Below are positions 35,259 to 47,429 of a stretch of DNA of 64,000 nt, in pieces. Positions within the stretch are counted from its first letter, which is position 1. Each line of letters begins with the position of its first letter. Source of the DNA: Camillea tinctor. Lineage: Eukaryota; Ascomycota; Sordariomycetes; Xylariales; Xylariaceae. The stretch is from contig MU394063.1 of assembly GCA_022578605.1 (NCBI GenBank), forward strand, positions 620,001 through 684,000, in the 5' to 3' direction. A model generated the notes under the pieces. That model searched no databases. It worked only from the letters and a program-made list of their open reading frames with translations, and had not been told where the DNA came from. The translations under genes were made by a program, and so were the position numbers.

Positions 35259-36554
35259 CTATACTAACAGAAATCTTCTCTCAGGGGCATTCGCAGGGGC
35301 CCCATGATGGCCATTTACTTGACTCCCATCGCCAGGGTCGTCCTCGCCCTCAGCGTCATTGACAAACACGCCATCACGCTCAACCTTCCACCCCTTGGTA
35401 CCGTTGCGAATGAGAACTTGCACAGCCATCTCCCAAGCTTCCTTATCCGCCGCGTCGCCGCTCTCGAACACACGCAGTGTAGCCCAATTTCCCTGAGGAT
35501 CCGGCATGAAAGTTAATTCGCGCATCAAGAAGCTGTAGGATGTGTTCCGCTCCATCCACAGGTCTCCGGGGTCGATCTGCCTCATCTCTTCCTCATCCTC
35601 GAGGATACCGTTGTTCGGTTTTGGCGTAAGCTGTACAAAGAGACGCTCGACTTTGGGTAGATTTTGTAGCAGCGTCTCAAAGTGGGAGGCCAGGGGGAAG
35701 ATGGCGATGTAGTTGAAATCAACTACAGAAGGAGGGATAAGAGGGGTGTCATTTGGGGGCTCTTCGCAACCGAGAAGAGCGCCGAGGATCGAAGGGGGTC
35801 TGCGCAGGAAAAACTCGTAGGTGCGGTAGACTTTGATGGACGATCCTTCATTGAGAAGCAAAGAGGTCCACGGGCGAACGGTGAAGAGCGGACAGGTTGG
35901 CGGTTTTCTAGGCCGGGCTGCATAGTTTATAGCAGCAGCAGAACGATCGGCAGCTGAAGATTCAGCGGTTTTTATATGCTCGTTGGGCAATACCTTACCA
36001 GGAGGATCCCGTTCCGTGCGGGCCAAAGACAGGATGTGATACGGTATATCAAAGGACCAGGCATCGACTAGAAATAGCATACGAGACAACAAGGCAGCCA
36101 GGGTAGTGGGGCGGGCAATGATGGTGAACCTCAATGGGTCAATTACGGAGAATATCTGATCCCAGAGCCATTCCAGGTCGGATGGGCGGACCTTAGGGGT
36201 GATCATGTAGGCATCGGCCTCGAGGTCAAAAAAGTTGATCAGTAGAGTGAAGGAGACGAGGCTATGGTCGAGTCGATTCTCCTCTATAAAACGGAGCAGG
36301 GGGATGGGATTCAGAGTGAAGGCGCTCAGAGAAGAGATCTTGGGTCTCCATAAGACATGGCGGAACAGAGAGGGGAGCACCAGAGCTCGCCAGGTCTTGT
36401 TCACGAGCGAGACGGTCTTCAACGGGCGGGACTCATCGGATTCAGCGTGTAGCATGTTGTCGCTCGGCTGGTCGTGGAGGGAGATCTCGGACGGGGCTGG
36501 TCCATCGAGGAACTCAAAGATATGTAGTAATATCTCGGGAGGGACCTGGTCCAT
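35259..36554 (-). CDS. F-box domain protein
   Basis: A single-exon frame of 431 residues from the ATG at 36554. The frame stays open to 36623 (454 residues), but the internal Met directly precedes the domain (MDQVPPEILLHIFEFLD) and is the usual position in fungal F-box proteins. The F-box covers about residues 3-70: PPEILLHIFEFL, then, after an inserted acidic loop, KTVSLVNKTWRALVLPSLFRHVLW. F-box proteins link substrates to SCF ubiquitin ligases through Skp1. The remainder has no recognised repeats (no WD40 or clear LRR) and ends in an acidic, Gly/Asp-rich tail. The target is unknown. Upstream lies a long pyrimidine tract (up to 36765) followed by A8 and G10. Confidence 0.75.
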   Translation of the reverse strand: MDQVPPEILLHIFEFLDGPAPSEISLHDQPSDNMLHAESDESRPLKTVSLVNKTWRALVLPSLFRHVLWRPKISSLSAFTLNPIPLLRFIEENRLDHSLVSFTLLINFFDLEADAYMITPKVRPSDLEWLWDQIFSVIDPLRFTIIARPTTLAALLSRMLFLVDAWSFDIPYHILSLARTERDPPGKVLPNEHIKTAESSAADRSAAAINYAARPRKPPTCPLFTVRPWTSLLLNEGSSIKVYRTYEFFLRRPPSILGALLGCEEPPNDTPLIPPSVVDFNYIAIFPLASHFETLLQNLPKVERLFVQLTPKPNNGILEDEEEMRQIDPGDLWMERNTSYSFLMRELTFMPDPQGNWATLRVFESGDAADKEAWEMAVQVLIRNGTKGWKVERDGVFVNDAEGEDDPGDGSQVNGHHGAPANAPERRFLLV

Positions 36555-39118
36555 GATTACGGGGGATGTAGGTAGGTAATTAGTAGTGCGCGGTTTGTAG
36601 GACAACAAGCTGTCTCTAAGCAATAGTCGCTGGAGGGAGTTGTGTAGAAAGCGAAGCTAGGAGTGAATGGTAAGAACTAAGAGAGGAACTAGATGGTGTT
36701 TTGATATACGTTGTCTGCTTTTTCTTTTCTTTTCTTTTTTCTTCTTTTCTTTTTTTTTTTTTTTTAAAAAAAAGGGGGGGGGGTTTCTTATATTGGCTAT
36801 GATGGAGGATTAGTTAGTGACTTGGTGTTGTTCAATTGGTGATGTGTTGTAGTATCTTTCACGATGTGGAAGTAAGGGATAGAAGGTTGAGTGTGTTAGT
36901 AGGTAGTTGTAGATGAAGAGAAAGAGATTGTACCCATGAAAGAATACTAGGGAGTACTTAGTAATGATGATGTTGATGATGTCGGTTCTACTTGGGGGTC
37001 CTAGCTGAATCCCGACTACCAGTAATTACATAAATTGCGGGGTACCTTAGCTAAGCGGGGCTTGGGCTGAAGCGAGCAAGGTGGACAGACAAGAAAAAGC
37101 TGAGAATTCCTCGAGTAACACAACACATAGGTATTAACCTGCTAACCTAACCTACTAACTTAGGTAGTACCCTCTAGGTACGTTACCTAATGATAAGATA
37201 TACCTAGGTAGGTAAAGGCTATGGTTAACTTACGTAGGTAATTGAAGAGACCTCCCTAATGAACCGAATCCATCTTAAGCGGAAAACGGTTGCAAGTTGG
37301 TTGCCCCTCCCCCTCCTCTTCCCCCCTTCCCCTCCTAACTCCCACCCTCCAATTCTCCAACTCCCCCCCCTAAGTCCCTTAACCTTACACTTCCCCCTAT
37401 GCTACCGTACCAGGTTGTAGTGATCCTCCCCCCTCCTCTTCAACCTTCCTCCACTTACTACAACTAGCAACACCATCATCGCCACTAACACCACTATTAT
37501 TGTACAAAAAAACTTATAGGTGAGATATTGCATGAAGTACCTGACTTGAGGGACTTTTCTACCCACATGTAAATTGGACTACTATCAAGTCTACTGGAAT
37601 TTATTTTTGTAATTGATAGCCGGCTGATATTTGACCCTCACATCCCGGTCTTGTTTCTCAAGAGACCGGACGGGAATGGGATATGACAAGCTTAGCGGGT
37701 ATACCTCTTCCTAGGTTATCCTAGGTTAGTTGATTTCTGTTCGGTAGGTATTTATATATAAATCGATGGTCACTTATAACTACCTAACCTACCTACCCAA
37801 TTCACTAAAATCAGTAGTCTCTTGTCTCGCAGCATGGGTATAAGTAATGGTAAATGAAATTAAAATAAGAAGAAATCGATATACGTTACCGTTCCTATTA
37901 ACCTTTAACTATCGTCATGTGTGGCTTTTCGACAGCCCATACTAGATCTCAAGTACCTAGATTAGTAGGTTATGAAGTACTTATGTAGTATGTAGTGAAA
38001 CTCGGCAAGTGGGAGATATTGCTCGGCCACCAGATGTATATCAATACGTTACATCGCATTGACTTTCTCATCTTTGATCCTCGGTATCATTACTGACCAA
38101 AAAACGTGTTTCGATTCCATGCTCAATAGCCAAACAAAAACCCCCCTCGTCATCATTTCTCACCCCCTCAGGTTCCCGAGCTAACTACCCGTGATTATAC
38201 GAGTTATACATATAACATGTAAGGGAGAGAGAAAGAACAAAAAAAACAAGAGAGTAAAAGGGTCCCGTGCCCCCCTTAACTTTCTCACATACATGCCTAC
38301 TTACTATTGATATTGCCGGGCGGACCCTCGGGACTATAGACGGATAGTTTGGCCCACGCCGAGTGGCCCGATCGTCAGCCTAGTCTGCGTCTTTGGTATA
38401 AGAGTCAGCATTGACAAAGGCGGGGCAAGCAGGGGTCTTGGGATGCCGGAAAGGCAGTTGAGTGGTATTGCCATGTCGTCGAAAAGACGGTTTCTGGGCT
38501 GTACGCCGCAACTGTCCCAGCGTCTCTCTGCTTGGCGCGTCGTGACGAAACCGCCGCTTTGTTAGCAGTCACCTCCGTTTTTTTCTTTTCTACACCAAGT
38601 ACGAAACAAGCTTATTGCACTGCCGGTCGTTCCCAAGCTCTCTTTTTTAGTGTTCATTACCCTCAGCGTTCTCTCCACATGTGACCATGGAATAATGAAT
38701 AGAACCGGAGGGAAGGAGAAGCAGATGGAGGCGAAAGAGGAGACCAAGAGACTAGGGGGGTTCGCTCGTTCCTCCTGATTCGTCTTTTCATCTTTAACTA
38801 TATTATTTACTATATTACCTCTACCTGTCTTAGGTAGTGGCATAATTCAAATCACCTCAAGCTCAGCACATACCTAGGCAGGAAGTGAATAGGTAAGTAC
38901 ATGGGTTAATATGTAAGTTGGTAGGTAAGTAGATAGGTAGGCAGGTATATAAACCCTCCTACCTCCCACTTTCTGGAAACCTACTATTTCCCCCTTACCT
39001 ACGAACTTGTGTGTGTGTGTTCTCCCCGGGTTCTCCGCACTCTTGGACTAATTCCTGCTTAGATCACTGTTTCCCCTGCTCAGAACATCAAACCATTCTG
39101 ACATCATATTGAGCAATC
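36555..39118. other. Divergent intergenic region
   Basis: About 2.5 kb between the F-box gene (-) and the MetE-like gene (+). It contains a T/C tract ending in A8G10 (about 36713-36783), an exact TACCTAGGTA at 37201-37210 and a 7-bp hairpin at 37645-37669. The frame at 38562-38843 (-) has no domain and is not called. Confidence 0.55.
37645..37669. repeat. Short inverted repeat
   Basis: Perfect 7-bp arms CCGGTCT (37645-37651) and AGACCGG (37663-37669) surround an 11-nt loop that itself can pair partly (TTG with CAA). Function is unknown. Confidence 0.5.
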
Positions 39119-40655
39119 ATGGCTACCAACAAGCAGCGACCACCCTTCCGTGCTGAGCATCTGGGCTCACTCCTACGCCCCAAAGAATTGACCGAGAAGC
39201 GTCTACAGCTTGATGCAGCAAAAGCCGTAGAGATCGCCAAGGATAGCGAGCTCAAGGCCATTGAGGACAAGGCCATCAATGAGATCGTCAAGCTCCAACT
39301 CGACCTTGGCTTCCACGCCATCAACGATGGAGAGTACCGCCGGCACCAGTTCTGGGGCACTTTCTTCCCCAACCTCCAAGGTTTTGAGGAGATCACGAAC
39401 CCCGAATGGGATATGTTCCGGATGTATGTCCCGGACACTGCTGCGTTTAGTGAGTAGAGACTCTCTTCACCTTCATCTTCTCATTTTTTCATATGATTTT
39501 ACGTCATGTGCTGACTGGTGCTCACTAGCCGAATCGGGTCACAAGCCAGGAGAGACCATTGTCTGCACCGGCAAGATCAAGCATGTCGGAAGCTCGTACC
39601 TCTCCGACTGGAACTACCTGAAGAATCTGGTTTCAGCAGACCGGGTCAAGGAGCTGAAGCTGACATTGGCTGCCCCTGAATGGTGAGTTACGTTTCCGCC
39701 CCATAAGCTGTGTGGCTTCGAGGGGCTGAGACAGCAGCTGAAAACCCTGTCTTATATCTAAAGTGGCTTCAACTGACTTTTACTTCCATAGGTACCACTT
39801 GCGGTACAAGAAAGGCCGGGCGTATCCCAAGGAGGTATATGCCAACGATGAGGAGTATTTCAAGGACATTGCGGAGGCGTACCGTACTGAACTTCAGATT
39901 CTATACGACAATGGCTGCCGCAACGTGACCATCGACGACCCCAACCTAGCATGTAAGTTGTGGACCCGTGATCACTATCATTTTGGCACAAGAGCAAAGC
40001 AACTTCTCTCGCTCTCCCATTCTCCCCGCAAAAAAAAAAAAGAAAGAGAAAGAAATTACGTAGCTAATAGAGGATCCTCACCACAAAAACAGACTTCTGC
40101 TCGGAAAAGATGATCGCCGGCTTCCAGCAAGACGGCGAGGACCCGGAGGCCCTGCTCGACGCCTACGTGAAGCTGTACAACGACTGCATCAGCTCCCGCC
40201 CGGCCGACATGCACCTGGGGATCCACCTGTGCCGGGGCAACTTCGCGTACAGCAAGCACTTCTCGGAGGGGGGCTACGACCGCATCGCGACGAAGCTGTT
40301 CCGCGACATCGGGGCCGACACGTACTTCCTGGAGTACGACACGGAGCGGGCGGGCACGTTCGAGCCGCTGGCGGCGCTGCCGCCGCACAAGAACGTGGTA
40401 CTGGGCGTCATCACGAGCAAGTTCCCCGAGCTCGAGAAGGTGGAGGACATGCGCACGCGCGTGCTCGAGGCCGCCGACGTGGTGGCGCGCGGGGCCGGCC
40501 AGACCCGCGAGCAGGCGCTGAAGAGGCTGGGGGTCAGCCCCCAGTGCGGGTTCGCGAGCCACCACCTGGGCAACTCGGTGACCCGCGAGGATATGATTGC
40601 GAAGCTGAAGCTGGTGAGGGAGGTGGCGGAGTCGATTTGGCCCGGGGAGCCGTAG
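39119..40655 (+). CDS. MetE/UROD-like (cobalamin-independent methionine synthase C-terminal family) protein
   Basis: Four exons (39119-39449, 39529-39682, 39792-39952, 40093-40655) give 402 residues. Donors are GTGAGT, GTGAGT and GTAAGT; the acceptors are TAG, TAG and CAG. The protein is a single TIM barrel of the UROD/MetE-like superfamily and lacks the N-terminal half of true methionine synthase. Likely zinc ligands are visible: His260 and Cys262 in GIHLCRGN, a Glu in FLEYDTE (Glu296), and Cys367 in SPQCGFASH. The N-terminus has the usual RAEHLGSLLRP, and NDGEYRRHQFW and TIDDPNLA are typical of this fungal subfamily. It may transfer methyl groups to a thiol, but its acceptor is not known and it should not be called methionine synthase. 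Exon 4 is much richer in G/C than exons 1-3. Confidence 0.87.
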
Positions 40656-42425
40656 TTATACTTAGGTATTACCTCGCTACCGTACCTGTTGATGAGTGGA
40701 GAAGAGCTTGTAGATAAGGAGGTCCAGAGGAATATGACCGGAGAGAAGAAGAATAAGGGAGGAGGGTTTTGCTGTACAATGCTAGCCATATGGTGTTGAT
40801 ATCACCTATCGATTTGCGCGGTGGTTTTTCTTTTTCTTTTTTTTTTCTCTCTATCGTGAGAGAAACCCGAAGGCAAAAGAAAGCACATACATAACCTTGG
40901 ATGTATATGAAAAACAGAATAAAAGAAAAAAAAAACAGGAATATAAATATAATAAAGAACAAAAAAAAGAACCTTGATGGACTGATTAGGGGGGGAGGAG
41001 GGTGAGTGGGACATTGATATAGTTACCAGACATGCGTTGTATAGGTATTGACTTAACTGTGTCCGCCTACCAATACTAATAGCCTGTCTAGTAAGCCTAT
41101 TCCTTGCGTACCTACCTAGGCAAATAATCAGGCATTCCACTCCTCACCTATCGACTTATTACACTGCCTATTTAATCATTTCATTTTCATTCTATTCACT
41201 TGGGGGTAAGTAGTATAAGTTATACCTATGCTAAAGTCTCCTTTATTTTCATAGAGGGTTACACGTAGTGCATACATAAAAGCTGTTCTATATTTGTTTT
41301 TCTATCCATTTCCTCACATGTTGTGTGTTCGTATAAGTTATCGTTTCTTCATGAGTGCATATGACATAATCTATATTTTGAACTGATATATCAGACAACT
41401 AGACAAAGAGAGAGAGAGAGAGAGAGAGAGAGTATGTGTCGTGTGTGTAACTGGGTCGTTGGTGTTGGTTGTAAGTGGGGGGTGGGAGGAGATATACGAA
41501 TAAAAAGGGGTTAAAGAGAGGATGAGAGGGAGGGGTTGATCACCGTGGGGTAGCTTAAGAGCATTGATGTAACCTATGTTGTGTCTTCTAGCGGATGTAA
41601 ACGATGCCGTTGCTAAAACAATGCCATTTTACCATACCTACCATATACCCATCTTATTGAATTACTAGGTATAGAGTAGAAGCTCCTAAGTCGATGTAGG
41701 TTACTGAGGGGCATGGCATATGAAATGTATGTTATCCTATAGGTCCATCTTAGTTTATTCTAGGTGCTAACCCTACATAAAAGTATGTCCCATGTGGGGG
41801 TCTCGAGCTTCTAACCTAACTTACTTCCATAAGGTTCCCATTGACAAGACAAAGACAACACTGTCAGGGAGTAGTTAGCATATTTTGAATTCCTGGAATT
41901 AGTGCATTTACAACGGGTCGGCCCCTATTCGCTACTTAAACTCGTGTTCTCGTTCTCCTCCCCTTTCCAGTCGTTCTTTATAACTGGGGAGTGGGTTCTA
42001 TTTTTTTCCCTTGGCAAATGGGCTGCGCAAGTACGGAATATTATACAGTGTAAGTGAAGTGTCAACATGTAGCGTAAAGTCTGGTTGGTTCCTGGATTCC
42101 TCGTCCACCAATCAGTGACACTGGATATCTTGATAGTTGCCCAACCCAACTCAATTTCTTTATGCACATACCCCCTTAGGTCTTCTTGGTCCTCTAGTGT
42201 AAGCTCCCCTCCAGGGTAGAGAGAGTCCCCACTAACACAGCATATGTACCACATGCATCGACGACACCGACTTCCAGAACTTCTCCCACTTCTCTCACAT
42301 CATACCTAACTTACTTACCGTCTCTCTTTCCCCTCTCTCTACCTCAGGCCTCATTAGAACCTAATATCCCACACAAATTATCCTCTTACACACCCATATA
42401 TTCACACTGACCCGAAACAAAAATC
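40656..42425. other. Intergenic with GA microsatellite
   Basis: About 1.8 kb between two same-strand genes. It has poly-T and poly-A tracts near 40830-40970 and a GA repeat at 41407-41432. No gene is recognised. Confidence 0.55.
41407..41432. repeat. (AG)13 microsatellite
   Basis: Thirteen uninterrupted AG units, followed by TATGTG. Confidence 0.85.
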
Positions 42426-44699
42426 ATGACCGACAAGAAGTCAAAGCCCCCTCCTCCTGATGAGACTGTTACTTACACCTCCGAGGGGGCACATGATGGA
42501 CCTCCTGATCTAAGAATCCTGCACTACAACGACGTTTACCATGTCGACCCTTCATCAGCCGAGCCCATTGGTGGTGCTGCCAGGTTCATGACACTCGTCA
42601 ACCACTACCGAGAGGGTGACGGGTTCAAGGGCCAGTCCGAGTTGCTCACCTTCTTCTCCGGGGATGCTTTCAATCCTAGTCTGGAGAGCTCCGTAACAAA
42701 GGGTACGTCGAAGAAGATAGCAGGGGAAGGGAATATGCTTTAGTATAAATACACATGACAAGTTACCTACCCACGATCCTTTTTAGCTACTTATAGAGGG
42801 ATAGAATTTCCTACACCAAGTTCAGGAGACACAATCGAGGGAGAATCGCTAACGATTGCCTAAACGAGTAGGCGATCACATGGTTCCTCTGCTGAACAAC
42901 ATCGGAACGGATGCGGCCGCACTAGGAGTACGTACTACGGAGGCAGCCCCCGTCTCATAACCTACAAAACTTCCCTAGTTATAACTATAGCTCACATCCG
43001 TGTTAGAACCATGATTTGGATTTCGGCGTTCGAAAGTTTAGGCACCTATCGTCAAAATGCAAATTCCCGTGGCTCATCGCCAACGTCCTAGACCCGGCAT
43101 TGGGAGACTCGGTGCCCATTGGCAACTGCAAGAAGACGCACATGATCACCTCATCTAACGGCATTAAGATCGGGTTGATAGGTCTCGGCGAGCGGGAATG
43201 GCTCACTACCATCAACTCGCTCCCCCCAGACATCATCTACAAGTCGGCTAGCGAAACAGCAAAGGAACTTGTGCCTCAGCTGCGCGCTGAAGGAGCTGAA
43301 ATCGTTATTGCCATCACACACATGCGGGAGCCAAACGACAACAAGCTAGCCGAGCAAACGGATGGTATCATCGATATCATCCTCGGAGGTCATGATCACT
43401 ACTACAATCACAGCCTCATCAATGGAACCCACGTCCTACGATCGGGCACCGACTTCAAGCAGCTAAGCTACCTTGAAGTAAGAAAGAAGGCAGACGGCTC
43501 AGGCAAGTGGGATGTCGACATCACACGGCGGGACGTTACGTCGGTCATCCCACCAGACGAGCCCACCGTCAAGCTAGTGGAAAAGTTGACAGCGAGTCTC
43601 AAGGCGACGCTGCAGAAACCAGTGGGGTACACTGCGGCCCCCTTGGATGCCAGGTTTAGAACAGTCCGGCTGAGAGAATGCAACATCGCCAACTGGGTGT
43701 GTGACATTATGCGCCACTACTACTCGGGCGAGTGCAGCCTGATGGCTTCGGGCACGGTTCGCGGAGACCAGATTTACCCGCCGGGGCCTATCTTGCTGAA
43801 AGACATCATGAACTGCTTCCCCTTTGAAGATCCGGTAGTTGTTATCAGGGTCAAAGGCCAGGCCATCTGGGATGCCCTGGAGAATGGCCTATGCTTGTAC
43901 CCGGCGCTCGAGGTGAGTAGTTGAAATACCTGCATTGTCTCAACCCCTCTTTTCTCATGTATTCGCTGACTCTTCCAATGTGGTATAGGGTCGCTTCCCC
44001 CAAGTTTCGAACATCAGATTTGAGTTTGATGCCAGTAAACCCACCGGGTCGCGTATAGTATCGGTCGCGATCGGCGGGGAACCGATCGACTTGGAGCGGA
44101 AATATGTTCTCGTGACAAGAGGATATATGGCACGAGGCAAAGACGGATACGACAGTCTTCTGATCGAGTCGGAAGGGGGACAGGCAGAGGAGATCGTGTC
44201 GGAGGAGAACGGTATCCTGATATCGATGATGCTGCGGCAGTATTTCATGTCGCTCAGAGTGATGGGCCAGTGGAAATACTGGGGGAACAACATCGGACGG
44301 CACTGGAATGAAGTGGCTACTAAAGTCAGCGCAGACCACGTCCAATACGACCCCACGGCCAACCCAACGCCGGTGACGCCCACATCACGGCCAGACCTCT
44401 CGGGATGGGAGAACTGGTCGCCGGAGCGGATCCGGCAACGGAAGGCGAGCGCTATGCCGATTGATGATTCAGATAGCGAAGAGGAGGACGATGTGGTGCA
44501 GGAGAATCAAGAAATAGAGGAGATCGATCGGGAGATGCAGATTATGCGTAGGGTGTTCACCAAGTGGGCACGCATCGCGGGAGTTGAGTGTCAAGTAGCC
44601 GACGATTTGAAAATGGGAGAGTTCGAGGTGGACTGGACCAAGGCGATTGCTCCACGGGTGGAGGGTCGTATCATCTGCGTGGGAGGAGAGCACAAATGA
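42426..44699 (+). CDS. 5'-nucleotidase / 2',3'-cyclic phosphodiesterase family metallophosphoesterase
   Basis: Four exons (42426-42702, 42872-42927, 43007-43912, 43989-44699) give 649 residues. Exon 2 is only 56 nt; it is required because it supplies GDHMVPLLNNIG and joins in phase to the metal motif NHDLDFG. The N-terminal metallophosphatase domain carries the di-metal site: ILHYNDVYH (Asp36, His39), FFSGDAFNPS (Asp80), GNHD (about 111-114), ITHMREPND and GGHDHYY. A 5_nucleotid_C domain follows (RECNIANWVCDIMRHYY, ASGTVRGDQ, DIMNCFPFEDPV). The enzyme should release phosphate from nucleotides or related phosphoesters. There is no signal peptide or GPI tail, so a cytosolic location is likely, unlike the secreted animal and bacterial enzymes. 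The C-terminus adds an acidic stretch (DDSDSEEEDD) and a conserved end. The substrate is not predictable. Confidence 0.9.
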
Positions 44700-45169
44700 A
44701 GCTGTGATTTATGTTAGTAGGGGGTTTAAAAACCCGAGTGCTTTAGGTAGTAGTAAAGTTGGTAGATGGAGATAGAGAAGAATTGAGGAATGTATTTGCA
44801 GGAATGTCTTTTTAATTTAGTACATAAGGTTCACTGGTTATAAGGTTATGTAGATAAACCATAGCAATAGCTTTTAAAAGGTGGGGGGGCTGGGGGGTCA
44901 AAGCAAGTGAGGTCATATTGCCTGACTCATCAACTTGTTAAATAAATGAAAGTCGGTAAATTTCTACAAACGTCCGACTATGAACAAGTACTACCTAGTG
45001 GTAGGTATAGGTATCATAAAGTAAATAAATACACAGCCAAATCTTCTCTAATCTCCGCTAAACGCCAGTATAAGTCCAACCTTAGGTCAATATATAAGGT
45101 AGGTTAGTTAATATAAATCTCCAAACTCAACCCCTCCACTCTTTGCTTTTCTTCCCCATTCCCCAAATT
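44700..45169. other. Intergenic, convergent 3' flanks
   Basis: A short A/T-rich spacer between the nucleotidase gene (+) and the GPI-type protein gene (-). No gene is seen. Confidence 0.6.
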
Positions 45170-45700
45170 TCAAACTCCGAGGGCCAGCCCTCCGGCAGCC
45201 ATCACTACTCCGGCAGCCACCATCACCTTCATGTTGTCGGCCTTTGGCACGGCAGCAGCAGCTCCACTGTCCTGCACTTCAAGAATCGGCTCGTGCCACC
45301 CGCAGTGCGTCTCCAGCGGGAACGTTACGCAGCTGTAGTACGTCGTCTGTGTGTACTTCTGTCCGTAGATCTCGTGGAAGATGCCGCCTAGATCGTCATC
45401 GTCGCCATCAGTGTCCTGCTTCGGTGCTGGAGTCGTCGTGGGCGGACTGCTATCGTTGCTGTCTGCCGCCGCGGCGACTTCAGTTGGACCTGCGGCAGGG
45501 GCGGTGGCGACGGCTTTGACATTGGTTGGTACGATAGCTGTAGCCGTGGCTATGGTGAGGGCGGGAATGGTTGAGTTGAGGAGGGGTGTAGAGGAGGAGG
45601 ATGGGGGGCTTGGACGAGCGGTCCGGGGTGTTTTAAGGAGCCCGGCTTGCACGGAGGCAAGGCTGAGGAGGAAAGTGAGGAGGATAGAGAGGGAATACAT
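45170..45700 (-). CDS. Small secreted, probably GPI-anchored protein
   Basis: A single exon of 176 residues. Residues 1-19 form a signal peptide (LSILLTFLLSLASVQA, with cleavage after Ala). A Ser/Thr/Pro/Ala-rich region, a likely site of O-mannosylation, and an acidic DGDDDD follow. Then comes a short ordered segment with two cysteines (YYSCVTFPLETHCGW). The last ~20 residues are hydrophobic (VMVAAGVVMAAGGLALGV), as expected for a GPI-attachment signal or a tail anchor. The protein is therefore likely bound at the plasma membrane or cell wall. The CVTF...HCGW segment resembles one I recall from fungal hypothetical proteins. I know no function. It sits in a convergent pair with the nucleotidase gene. 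Confidence 0.72.
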   Translation of the reverse strand: MYSLSILLTFLLSLASVQAGLLKTPRTARPSPPSSSSTPLLNSTIPALTIATATAIVPTNVKAVATAPAAGPTEVAAAADSNDSSPPTTTPAPKQDTDGDDDDLGGIFHEIYGQKYTQTTYYSCVTFPLETHCGWHEPILEVQDSGAAAAVPKADNMKVMVAAGVVMAAGGLALGV

Positions 45701-47429
45701 GGTGGAGATTGTATTATGAGAATAGTATAAGTGAATTGGGTGATAATGTAAGATGGAGATAGGTGAATATGTCCTCTCTCTCTCTAGTTGGAAAAAACAG
45801 TATCTAGAATAGAATAGGATAAAATAAGGGTATACGGGGAAAACCAGTTTCCCTAGGAAAGAAATGAAGTTGGGGTGCTATAAGACTAAGGTATTGACTG
45901 CCTGAGTCTTCGAGAGTCAACGAGGGAAGAGAGGAAGCTTCTTGTAGTACATATACTTGTCCAAGATAAGAGAAAAGGTAGGAATTAGGAGAACAATAGT
46001 CTTGATCCCAGATCAAAGAATAATAGACAATATGCTTTCACAAATAGAAAGGGGGAGACATATGTCTAGACCCGCGCCTGGAGGGAAAGGAACAACAATA
46101 ATGGACAAAGAAGAAGAAGAAAGGGGGGAAAGGGGGAGAAAATAGAGGAGGTGAAGAACAAAGAAATACTTGAGGCATCGATCATATTAAGCTCTTTCTG
46201 GTAAGGAGTCATTTTTACGATTCAATTAATAAGAGTACAAATGCTGATAATGACGACGACGATGATGATACCAAGTATAGGTAGGTCTGACACGACTTTC
46301 ACATCCCCTCATCCATCCCATGATCCATCACCAATTTGCATTGATACGCCATCCAGACTTACCCTTGTAATCAGGGTTAATGCTACAAAATCAGGCAAGT
46401 CACGTCCTCCCCTCCGTTCAGTCATACCTCATCTTGCTACGTGATAGATTCAGCCGATACGCACGTTATAGGATGTGAAGTGCAGATAGGTACCTAGTGT
46501 ATTTGTGAATCTAGAGCTCTTGTCGCAGTTGTCGGGAGAGTTGAGTTGAATGCAGAGTCGTGATTGGTCGGATGTTTTGTATGCAGGGGTCTAGCGTTGC
46601 TAGCGTTGCTGCCGTTTCAAACTGCCTGCATTCTACGCACGTAAATCGACACTGATTGGGTGCAAATGATTGGCTGTGGCATTCTCTATATCGATACATT
46701 TCCTCTAGTCTTGTTTAATTGTTTAATGGATTGACGGGTTCTAGCCCTATCGAAGATATTTTATTTAAAGTGTTGGGTAGATCAATCACCTACGGTATGT
46801 ATTCACGGTTATGTCGCGTCCGCGATGTTGGTGTTGATGACTAGATATTGGTATTACATGTTAACCCATTTTACTCTATTCATTTGCCTTGAATAAATTC
46901 TATGAAGTAATTAACTAGGTTAGCAGGTTGGATATAAGTAACTTATGGGCACAGTGAAGCAACAACGTCAGGATTAAAAAAAAAAAGAAGGGCAAGAAGA
47001 CCTCAGAATGATACTGTGTAGGCCTACTTTCAATTTCTGGTAGATCCATATGGTCAGAGTATATTCTACTGATTCTTATACTGAGCCCCGAGTCCCCTGG
47101 CAGGTAAGTGTTGAACAATGGAGGAATAGAAAGGGGGCGAAGTTTCCATCCAATTTTGCAAAGTAGTCCTTTGTTCCAACAAGGAAATCCCGGCGCGACC
47201 CTCAAACTATTGAAGCATAAGAGACTAGCCTTTCCTAGTTGTTGTTAGACTTCTCGGGATTCAAAAAATATCACAACTATGCATTGTGAAGCGAGCTTCT
47301 CAAAATTCATCTTGCCAGACTCACCCAACTTATCTCATATTATTGCTAATACCCCTATAATTATACCTACCCGCTTACTTATCTAGTACTCACCATACTC
47401 TGATTCCAAAACAACAACACCGCACCAAA
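45701..47429. other. Divergent intergenic region
   Basis: About 1.7 kb between the GPI-type gene (-) and the small hypothetical gene (+). Short frames at 45957-46145 and 46511-46699 lack support. No RNA gene is recognised. Confidence 0.55.
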
